A stretch of 33,376 nt of DNA, from NCBI GenBank assembly GCA_934565425.1, contig CAKTHW010000007.1:1-33376 (forward strand), in the 5' to 3' direction. Numbering within the stretch: the first letter of the stretch is position 1; each line of letters begins with the position of its first letter. The notes beneath the pieces were generated by a model. It did not search any database. It was not told the origin of the DNA and saw nothing but the letters and a program-made list of their open reading frames with translations. The translations under genes were made by a program, and so were the position numbers. This document shows positions 23,271 through 30,244 of the stretch, one piece after another. The DNA comes from an uncultured Oscillospiraceae bacterium (GTDB lineage: Bacteria > Bacillota > Clostridia > Oscillospirales > Oscillospiraceae).

Positions 23271-24887
23271 ATGAGTCAAACAGCAAAACATCGCCCCATT
23301 CTGGGGTGTGATATTGGCAACGGCTTCGGATACGTCTCCCTGCTCCAGCAGCAGGCGGGCGACCCCTTGCCCCTGCTGCCCAGCAAGTACCAGCTGTCCA
23401 ACCTGGGCATGCCCACCACCGCCTACGTGACCCCGCCGGACGGCACCCCCATCGTGGTGTTCCAGAAGGGGAAGGCGGCGGAGAAGCGGTATCAGAAGTA
23501 CCCCAAGCAGCTGGTCCACGCGGTGAAGACCCGGCTGAAAGAGGGGAGCATCGCCCTGCCGGAGGTGGAAAAGCCGGTGCCGGTGGCGCAGCTCTACGGC
23601 GCCATCGCCAGAGACCTGGTGACGTTGGCAGAGGAAGAGCTGAAGAACAAGGGCATCGACCCCATCTACGACCTGGTCTTCACTTTCCCCGCCTCCTTTG
23701 CTGACGATACCGCCATCCTGGAGCAGATGCAGCAGGCCATCCAGGCCGTCGAGTTGGACGGTCACCCCCTCCGGGTGCTGGGTCGCCTGCCGGAACCGGC
23801 TGCGGTGGCCATCGACTACCTGCACTACATGCAGCACATCGCCCCGGAGGATATCCGGCTGAAGGAGGAACAGTTCACCGTCCTGGTCTACGACCTGGGA
23901 CACGGCACCTTCGACACCGCCGTAGTCACCGCCCAGAGCAAGGGCAGTCCCTACCAGCTCCACGCCAAGAACGGCCTGCCGGAGGTGGGTGGCAAGGACT
24001 TTGACCGGCTGCTGTATGAGGAATTCTGCCGCCAGCTGCTGGAACAGTATGAGTATGCGCCCAAGAACGAGCGGGATCGGCAGAAGATCCTGCAGGCGGC
24101 CATCCAGGCCAAGTTCGAGTTGACCGACGGCGAGACCAGCGTCCAGCAGATCCTGGTGAAGGGGGAGTACCTCGAGGTAGAGGTCACCCAGGCCCGGTTC
24201 GAGGAGCTGAGTCAGCACCTGATGTTCCAGACCTTGGAGCTGGTGCAGAATGTGCTGGAGGAGAGCGAGGCCAACGGCATCACCGTCCAGGGCATCGTCC
24301 TCTCCGGCGGCGCCAGCAAGATGCCCATGGTCAAGCGCAGCCTGGAGGCGCTGGTGGAGGGCGCTATGCCGGTGGTGCTCTACCGTCCCAGTGAGGCGGT
24401 GTCCTACGGCGCTGCCCGGTTCGCCTATGGCATCCAGCCGGAGGAAGAGCAGCCGGAAGAGACCGCTTCCACGGTGCTGTCTGTTCCCGCGCCGCCCGTC
24501 CAGCCTAACCCGGTGTTGGAGCAGTTCACCGACTGCGGCTACGGCATCTGGATGCCGGCAGAGGGCAAGCTGGACGGCGAGGTGCGCTTCCTGGTGGGCA
24601 GCGGAGCGCGTCGCCCGGCGGTGTCCCATCCGGTGTCCGTGGTGAGCCAGTCCTCCCGCATGGTCATCAAGCTCTACCGTTCCCAGAGCGGCCAGGAGGC
24701 GGACAGCGCAGCGGACGTGAAGGACTGTCGCTCTATGCTGTGGTTCCCCTTTGCCGTGACGGCCGGCCAGCGCTATCAGGTGCGGCTCATCGTCCGGGAG
24801 GACTACAGCGTCGTGGTGGAGCTGACGGACGAGCAGGGGAACGTGACCCAGAAGAGTACATCGGATCTGCTGAGCAAGCTGATCTAA
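23271..24887 (+). CDS. Hsp70-like protein, divergent second copy
   Basis: 538 residues. The Hsp70 nucleotide domain is recognisable: LGCDIGNGFG (phosphate-1, residues 11-20), VFTFPASF, LPEPAAVAIDYL, DLGHGTFD (208-215) and SGGASKMP. Two key positions differ from active Hsp70s: His211 replaces the middle glycine of the phosphate-2 loop, and the Thr-rich DLGTTNS-type loop reads DIGNGFG. ATP hydrolysis may be altered. After about residue 415 the C-terminal part is a beta-rich domain unlike that of the first copy. The start at 23271 follows TAGGAG by 7 bases; the stop of the first Hsp70 is 14 bases upstream. Confidence 0.87.
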   Translation: MSQTAKHRPILGCDIGNGFGYVSLLQQQAGDPLPLLPSKYQLSNLGMPTTAYVTPPDGTPIVVFQKGKAAEKRYQKYPKQLVHAVKTRLKEGSIALPEVEKPVPVAQLYGAIARDLVTLAEEELKNKGIDPIYDLVFTFPASFADDTAILEQMQQAIQAVELDGHPLRVLGRLPEPAAVAIDYLHYMQHIAPEDIRLKEEQFTVLVYDLGHGTFDTAVVTAQSKGSPYQLHAKNGLPEVGGKDFDRLLYEEFCRQLLEQYEYAPKNERDRQKILQAAIQAKFELTDGETSVQQILVKGEYLEVEVTQARFEELSQHLMFQTLELVQNVLEESEANGITVQGIVLSGGASKMPMVKRSLEALVEGAMPVVLYRPSEAVSYGAARFAYGIQPEEEQPEETASTVLSVPAPPVQPNPVLEQFTDCGYGIWMPAEGKLDGEVRFLVGSGARRPAVSHPVSVVSQSSRMVIKLYRSQSGQEADSAADVKDCRSMLWFPFAVTAGQRYQVRLIVREDYSVVVELTDEQGNVTQKSTSDLLSKLI

Positions 24888-24902
24888 ACGGGAAAGGAAC
24901 CG

Positions 24903-26258
24903 ATGATGACAATGACGACAAAAAAGCCCCTGAGCACGGCCTTGGAGGTATACCAGACCGGTTACCGGAATCATTACGTGGGGAGAACCCATGTGCTGGC
25001 CAGCCGGAACTTTTTCGTAGAGCTGCGGGAGGCGATCTGCTACGAGTTGGAGCACTACGGCTTCTGTCCCCTGGTGGATGCGCTGCTGGAGAAGCCGCCT
25101 GCGCACATGGATGTGGTGGCCTACGCCGTGTTCTACGATCTGGCGACAGGTTATCCTTCCGGTCAGCTGGTGGATACGGAGCGTGGAATGGACAGCGTTT
25201 ATGTGCCTTACCTGGAGAACCCTCGTGTCAGCTGGTCTGCGTGCAGCGTTATGGGAAATCGGTATGGGAACTTGACCATAGGCGTGTTGGAGAACATCCA
25301 GCGTGCCAGAGATGCGGTGCGTGAGGGGCATCTGCGCTACATAAAAACCTTAACAGAAGCCCAGCCCACCCAGCAGCCCCAGGAGGTACCGGTCACCCCC
25401 GTGCCCGACCAGAAAGAGCCGGAACGCCTGCTCCAGGAGGCCGAGACCCAGGCAGCGCAGATCGTGAAAAACGCGGAGCAGGAAGCAAAGCGCCTGAAAG
25501 ATGAGGCGCAGCTGGAAGCGGAACGCATCAACCAGAGCGCCCAGACCGCTGCGGATGCCATCCTGGCAGAGGCGCAGGCCAAGGCGGAGAACGGCGCCAA
25601 GGAGCGAGCGGACAAGCTGGTGCAGAAGTACCTGGCCCAGGCTCAGCGGGAGATGCGCCAGGCTTGCGACGCAGATATGGAAGCCCACCTGCAGGAGACC
25701 CTCAGTCAGGCACGCACCCTGGAGACCATCCACGGCGAGATGTGCGACAAGACCAACGCCTTGCAGGCCAACTGGATCAAGGCGCTGGACAATACCCTGG
25801 AACAGCTCAACGCCGTTAAGGCGGACTTTTACCAGCACCTGAGTCAGTGGCAGAAGGCCCTCTACCCCAGAAAGGTGAAGGCTTTGGCGGATTGTTATCT
25901 GGAGCTGTACCGTATTTTAAATGTGGAAAAGCTCCTGCGGGAGGAAGTGGTCTTCCAGGCTGACCAGCCCCAGGCGGGACCGTCTCCCAAAACCGTGGAG
26001 GGGCTGCACAAGCTCAACAAGACCCTGACGAAATTCCTCCGTCACTTTGAGGCGGCGTTGGATGGCTTGGGACTGTATGCCTATCACCCCCAGCCGGGAG
26101 AACTGTTTGATGAGATGCGTCATATGCCCGAGGACGAGGAGGAAGACTGTGAAGGCAAGACCGTCCAGTTCTGCATCCAGCCTGGCATCGCCAAAAAATC
26201 CAGTGACGGCGGCGAGGATGACGTAGTCATTCCCGCTGAGGTGAGACTGAACCCATAG
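24903..26258 (+). CDS. Coiled-coil protein with C-terminal GrpE-like domain
   Basis: 451 residues in three parts. Residues 1-150 form a globular domain of unknown type. Residues 170-275 are an Ala/Gln/Glu-rich coiled coil (AEQEAKRLKDEAQLEAER region). Residues 290-395 form further helices, followed by a short domain at 396-451 that reads like the beta-domain of GrpE: FDEMRH, then an acidic turn, a strand, and DDVVIPAEVRL, corresponding to GrpE's FDPNLHEAV ... R.lRPA.V.V. GrpE proteins release ADP from Hsp70s, so this is probably the dedicated exchange factor for the two Hsp70s encoded just upstream. The GrpE assignment is by eye on the last 55 residues. Tightly packed in the operon (15 and 10 bases to neighbours). 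Confidence 0.75.
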   Translation: MMTMTTKKPLSTALEVYQTGYRNHYVGRTHVLASRNFFVELREAICYELEHYGFCPLVDALLEKPPAHMDVVAYAVFYDLATGYPSGQLVDTERGMDSVYVPYLENPRVSWSACSVMGNRYGNLTIGVLENIQRARDAVREGHLRYIKTLTEAQPTQQPQEVPVTPVPDQKEPERLLQEAETQAAQIVKNAEQEAKRLKDEAQLEAERINQSAQTAADAILAEAQAKAENGAKERADKLVQKYLAQAQREMRQACDADMEAHLQETLSQARTLETIHGEMCDKTNALQANWIKALDNTLEQLNAVKADFYQHLSQWQKALYPRKVKALADCYLELYRILNVEKLLREEVVFQADQPQAGPSPKTVEGLHKLNKTLTKFLRHFEAALDGLGLYAYHPQPGELFDEMRHMPEDEEEDCEGKTVQFCIQPGIAKKSSDGGEDDVVIPAEVRLNP

Positions 26259-26268
26259 GAGGCGTATC

Positions 26269-27213
26269 ATGAGTACAACACGATATGAAGCAGCCACCCT
26301 CTACGACAGCAGCAGACGAAAGGGCGGTCACCCCACCCGTTACCTGGTGTTGGATCTGGACACCGGTTCCGCCGGTGCTTGTTCCTGTGACAAAGACGGA
26401 CGGACAAAACTGACTGCCACCTGGGCATTGCCGGAGGAAACCAACCTTTGGACAGCCTGGGTGGAGCGCATCCAGGGGCTGTTGGGAGAGGATTACCCCT
26501 TTGATGTGGCGTCGGAGCTGGAACGGCAGCTGCCGGAGACCAACCGCGCCTTGCGCAATTACCTGAACTCTGACCGCCTGCTGGACAGCACCGCCTTGAC
26601 CTTCGGCGAGCGGAACTTGACCTGTTCGCAGGTGGAGACATCCTTTGAGACAGTGGGAGCTACGCTGGACACCTTGCTGCAGCAGGGCGAAGGGTTGGTG
26701 CCGGAGAAGGCGCGGGAGACCATGGGCATCTTCCCTTTGGGACGGGCGGCCCACTGCTTCCTGGTGGAGCACGCCATCCGTGCCCACTTCTCTGCCGACC
26801 CCTTCCTGCCCGATGACCGGTTCGTCCTCGACGGATTCACCCAGGACAGCGCCAAGATCATCGCCCAGGGCATGGAGTTGGCCGCGGCCAACGCGGTCAT
26901 CGCCCATACCGTCACCTTGGTGCTCACCCAGGCGCCGGACGGAAGGGCAGAGGAGCTGCCCCTGTTGACCAAGGGCGCACCGCCCACCCAGGTGACGTCG
27001 GAAGCCTACGTAGGACCCATCTACATCGCCAACGGACAACCCATCGTCCTCAAGGTGGATGACGTCCTCCGCACCGTCAAGCTGCCCTACGCCATGGCCC
27101 CCATGGACAGCGACCTGATCGACCTGGCCGCCGGTGGGGACGGCAGTGGGGTGACCCTCAGCATTCGGTGCAGCCGGATGCCTACCCGGGTGTTTACCCA
27201 GCAGTTGACGTGA
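26269..27213 (+). CDS. Protein of unknown function, possible remnant actin/Hsp70-type fold
   Basis: 314 residues. Residues 25-40 read YLVLDLDTGSAGACSC, resembling the opening beta-hairpin of an actin-fold ATPase (DxDTGS), but no phosphate-2 or adenosine motif is found, so if related it is degenerate. The middle is helical and the C-terminal third beta-rich (GPIYIANGQPIVLKVDDV). No membrane segments. AGGAGG overlaps the stop of the upstream GrpE-like gene, 6 bases before this ATG, which argues for coupled expression with it. I do not recognise a family. Confidence 0.7.
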   Translation: MSTTRYEAATLYDSSRRKGGHPTRYLVLDLDTGSAGACSCDKDGRTKLTATWALPEETNLWTAWVERIQGLLGEDYPFDVASELERQLPETNRALRNYLNSDRLLDSTALTFGERNLTCSQVETSFETVGATLDTLLQQGEGLVPEKARETMGIFPLGRAAHCFLVEHAIRAHFSADPFLPDDRFVLDGFTQDSAKIIAQGMELAAANAVIAHTVTLVLTQAPDGRAEELPLLTKGAPPTQVTSEAYVGPIYIANGQPIVLKVDDVLRTVKLPYAMAPMDSDLIDLAAGGDGSGVTLSIRCSRMPTRVFTQQLT

Positions 27214-27241
27214 GGCGAGTTTAGATAGAGAGGAACAGACC

Positions 27242-28045
27242 ATGGATTCCAGAGAAAAGAAACAATTAAAGAGACAGCTGGAGGGACAGGCCAGCCTCTT
27301 GGTCTCTGAGAACAGCGACGTGGCCTTGGTAGCCGGCCTGCTGACCACTTGTTCCGCCCTCCTCCGGACGGCAGAACAGAATATGCCCGCCGCCTTTACC
27401 AACCAGGAGTTCGACCAGATCTATGCCGGTTACTTAGGGCTGGCCGGCGGCGTCAACCGGTTCAGCCAGTTTGGACAGGGATATCTGAGTCAGAACTACA
27501 AGACCCTGCTCCAGGAGCAGATGACCAAGGCGACACAGCTCCAGCAGGAGCGCAAGGCGTTGGAAGACCAGCTGACCCAGACCCAGCACCAGCAGGCAGA
27601 GACAGAACAGGCGGTGACCCAGCTGAAAGCCCAGCTGGACAGCGCCCAAGCCGAGCACCAGGCGACAGAAGCCCAGAAAGACCAGCTTACCCAGGAGGTG
27701 AGCGACCTCCAGAGCAAGACCGAAGCCTTGAAGACCGAGCGAGACAGCTTCCAGCGTCAGAAGGAGCAGTTTGAACCGGACTTGGACGCCCTGCTTCAGG
27801 CGGTGGCTGCCGCCAAGGAGAGCTATCAGGAGATGGTGGCCTACTACGCCGAACTGGAACGCATCCAGAAGGGCATGGAGGCGGAAGGCTTTGTGGACAT
27901 GGCCAGCTTCGCCCAGGCGATGGCCGAGCGGAACCAGCAGAGCGCGACCCTGATGGCAGATTACGACCGCATCTTGGGCAATGTGCTCGCCGACGTGGAA
28001 GCCCTCCAGCGCAAGGTAGATGCCCGGAGACGGGCGGGGAACTGA
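27242..28045 (+). CDS. Coiled-coil protein of unknown function
   Basis: 267 residues. Residues 1-85 are helical and globular; about 90-185 form a Gln/Glu/Lys-rich coiled coil (LEDQLTQTQHQQAETEQAV region); the remainder is helical with a basic end (RKVDARRRAGN). It has no membrane segment or enzymatic motif. It lies between the unknown protein and the radical SAM gene, with only one base between its stop and the next ATG. A structural or bridging role in the complex is inferred. Confidence 0.8.
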   Translation: MDSREKKQLKRQLEGQASLLVSENSDVALVAGLLTTCSALLRTAEQNMPAAFTNQEFDQIYAGYLGLAGGVNRFSQFGQGYLSQNYKTLLQEQMTKATQLQQERKALEDQLTQTQHQQAETEQAVTQLKAQLDSAQAEHQATEAQKDQLTQEVSDLQSKTEALKTERDSFQRQKEQFEPDLDALLQAVAAAKESYQEMVAYYAELERIQKGMEAEGFVDMASFAQAMAERNQQSATLMADYDRILGNVLADVEALQRKVDARRRAGN

Positions 28046-28046
28046 G

Positions 28047-28637
28047 ATGAAACTACAGCTGCACAACATCCAGGACGGCGTCACCGTCCTGGGGCCGGGG
28101 ATGCGTTACGGACTTTGGGTGCAGGGCTGCCTCCGCCGCTGTCCTGGCTGCATGACCCCTCAGAGCCAGCCCAGAGAGGGCGGCAAGTGGATGGAGACAG
28201 CCCAGGTGGCTCAGGACATCCTGCGCTCCGGCCGGACGGGATTAACCATCAGCGGCGGTGAGCCCTTCTTGCAGGCGGAAGCCCTGTGCCAGGTCATCGG
28301 ACAGGTGCGCCGGGAACGGGACATCGGCGTCATCATCTACACCGGCAACACCCTGGCAGAATTACAGGCCAGCGACGACCCGTGGGTACAGGCACTGCTG
28401 GCCCAGTGCGACCTGCTGGTGGACGGCGCGTACATCGAAGCCTTGAACGACGGAAAGAACCTCCGCGGCTCCTCCAACCAGAACGCCATCCCCTTGACCG
28501 ACCGCTATCGGGACTGGGTGGGGCACTACGGTTCGGAGCCGGCGAAGGTGGAGTTCTTCTGGAAGGAAGACAGGATCAGCATGGTGGGCGTGCCCACAAA
28601 GGACGTGCTGGAACGGTTTGCACACACATCTTTTTAA
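28047..28637 (+). CDS. NrdG-like radical SAM activating enzyme
   Basis: 196 residues. Cys28, Cys32 and Cys35 in VQGCLRRCPGC form the CX3CX2C motif that binds the radical SAM 4Fe-4S cluster; GLWVQGC and the SAM-binding GGEP at 70-73 (TISGGEPFLQ) match the class III ribonucleotide reductase activase NrdG. NrdG makes a glycyl radical on NrdD, but no NrdD or other glycyl radical protein is visible in the window, so its target is probably another protein of this system. ATG at 28047 was chosen over an in-frame GTG or ATG at 28020, which would overlap the coiled-coil gene. The ribosome binding site is weak, suggesting translation coupled to the upstream gene. Confidence 0.87.
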   Translation: MKLQLHNIQDGVTVLGPGMRYGLWVQGCLRRCPGCMTPQSQPREGGKWMETAQVAQDILRSGRTGLTISGGEPFLQAEALCQVIGQVRRERDIGVIIYTGNTLAELQASDDPWVQALLAQCDLLVDGAYIEALNDGKNLRGSSNQNAIPLTDRYRDWVGHYGSEPAKVEFFWKEDRISMVGVPTKDVLERFAHTSF

Positions 28638-28657
28638 ATGTATGGAGGATTTAAGAT

Positions 28658-30226
28658 ATGAGTTATACGGAAACCCCTGAACAGCGTCAGATCCGCATTC
28701 TGAGAAATAGCATCTCCAGCATGAGAAGTGACAACAACCGCCTGAGCAGCCAGAACCGCCGCTTGGAACGGGAGATGGAACTGGTGCGTCGGCAGCAGCA
28801 GTTGGAGAACGAGCGCATGGCAGTGCAGATGCGTCAGTTGCAGCAGCAGGAGCGTGCCGCCCACACCGCCGCCCTCCAGGCACTGGATGCAGAGGTGAAG
28901 GAGAAGGAACGGCTCCAGAGCGAGAAGATCCGTGCCATGCAGACCCAGCACGCCGCCCAGATGCAGCAGCTCCAGAGCCAGTTCCAGAGCGAGCGCCAGG
29001 GACTGCGGGAGGAGATCCACCAAAGCCGTGCCGAGCTGCGCACCGGTCTTGCCCAGCTGCGGACGGAGACCGATGCAAAGCTCCGCCAGCAGCGGACAGA
29101 GCATCAGGCGGAGTTGGCGCAGCTCAACAGCAAATGGGAAGGCCAGCTCAGCCAGGTAGATCAGAAGGTCAATGCCCTGGCGCAGCAGATCACAGAACGA
29201 GAGCAGGGGCAGCGGGAGCTGGCCGTGTATTGGAGCCAGGAGGCAGAACGGCTGGTGCGTCAGCTCCGGGAGAACTTCCGGGCACAGCTGCTGGATCGCC
29301 GCCGCATGACCGTCCTGGACCGGAAGATCCGCCAGGCTCAGGAGGACATCCAGGGTGGACAGTATCAGTCCGCTATCACCGCCGGCCGGGACGCCTTCTT
29401 TGACGCCTTGGACAGCAAGGAGGATCTGGCGGCGGCGGAATTGGAGTGGAACTACTGGTTCAACGCCGTCAAGACCAGAGAAGCCCAGCTGCTGGACAGC
29501 ATGGACGCCGCCCAGCATCGGGTGTACACCATCCCCATGGACGGCGAACAGGTGGAGGAGGACAGCGGCATTGACTATTGGACTTATGGCCAGCTGTCCA
29601 TCACCCAGGAGCGCATCAACCAGCTGCGCCAGCAGCTGACCCAGCTGGACAACGCCACCACCACAGAATTGCAGGAGTGGGTGGAGCAGATTCGTGGCTT
29701 GCAGGAGGAGCTGGCATTGGTGGAGAACGCCGCTCATATCAATGTGGCCATGTCTCTGTCCCGCTTTGAGACAGCTGCTAAGATCGGACACATCCTGGAC
29801 GAAAACTATGAGATGATCGACTCCGACGGGGACTTCTTCAGCGAGGAGAACCGGGAGGAGTACCACGCCATCTTCCAGAACCCGGTCACCCGAGACCAGG
29901 TGGCGGTGGTCATCACCCCGTTGCCTGATGAGGCTGGCGTGGTCACCAACCACGTGGAGCTCATCGTGGGCAACGCAGACAACAACCCCATCACCCGGGA
30001 TCGCATGGTCAACGAGGTGGCGGAAAAGCTCCGGGGTGCTGGCGTGGAGGGTTGTGCGTTCCCCTGCGCCAGACGGTACGGAGATGGGACGGCACAGGAA
30101 GTGGCTCGCGTAGGCAATATCGCCGCAGTGGCTGCCGGGAAGGAGTCCGCCCGTGCCACGCCGCCGGAGGGTGCGGTGCAGACCAGAGACGTCACCGCCC
30201 GCATTGGACGGAAGACCAGACCCTGA
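28658..30226 (+). CDS. Long coiled-coil protein of unknown function
   Basis: 522 residues. Residues 5-190 form a long, nearly uninterrupted coiled coil rich in Arg, Gln and Glu. About 195-300 is a helical domain with Trp/Tyr residues (WNYWFNAV); 300-370 is a second helical hairpin; 375-480 is a mixed alpha/beta domain (EYHAIFQNPVTRDQVAVVI followed by HVELIVGN); the end is a basic tail. No membrane segment is present. TGGAGG lies 9 bases before the ATG. It directly precedes the AAA+ gene and may be its adaptor or a scaffold. No family recognised. Confidence 0.8.
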   Translation: MSYTETPEQRQIRILRNSISSMRSDNNRLSSQNRRLEREMELVRRQQQLENERMAVQMRQLQQQERAAHTAALQALDAEVKEKERLQSEKIRAMQTQHAAQMQQLQSQFQSERQGLREEIHQSRAELRTGLAQLRTETDAKLRQQRTEHQAELAQLNSKWEGQLSQVDQKVNALAQQITEREQGQRELAVYWSQEAERLVRQLRENFRAQLLDRRRMTVLDRKIRQAQEDIQGGQYQSAITAGRDAFFDALDSKEDLAAAELEWNYWFNAVKTREAQLLDSMDAAQHRVYTIPMDGEQVEEDSGIDYWTYGQLSITQERINQLRQQLTQLDNATTTELQEWVEQIRGLQEELALVENAAHINVAMSLSRFETAAKIGHILDENYEMIDSDGDFFSEENREEYHAIFQNPVTRDQVAVVITPLPDEAGVVTNHVELIVGNADNNPITRDRMVNEVAEKLRGAGVEGCAFPCARRYGDGTAQEVARVGNIAAVAAGKESARATPPEGAVQTRDVTARIGRKTRP

Positions 30227-30244
30227 TAACAGAGGAGAACCATC

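Noticed and set aside
23175..25331. 718-codon minus-strand frame over the second Hsp70
   Set aside because: Antisense to a clear Hsp70 gene, with a Leu/His/Gln-rich composition and no domain.
21709..26258. Housekeeping dnaK-grpE heat-shock operon
   Set aside because: No hrcA, dnaJ or CIRCE element; the Hsp70s lack the helical lid and the GrpE-like part is a small piece of a larger protein that follows rather than precedes them.
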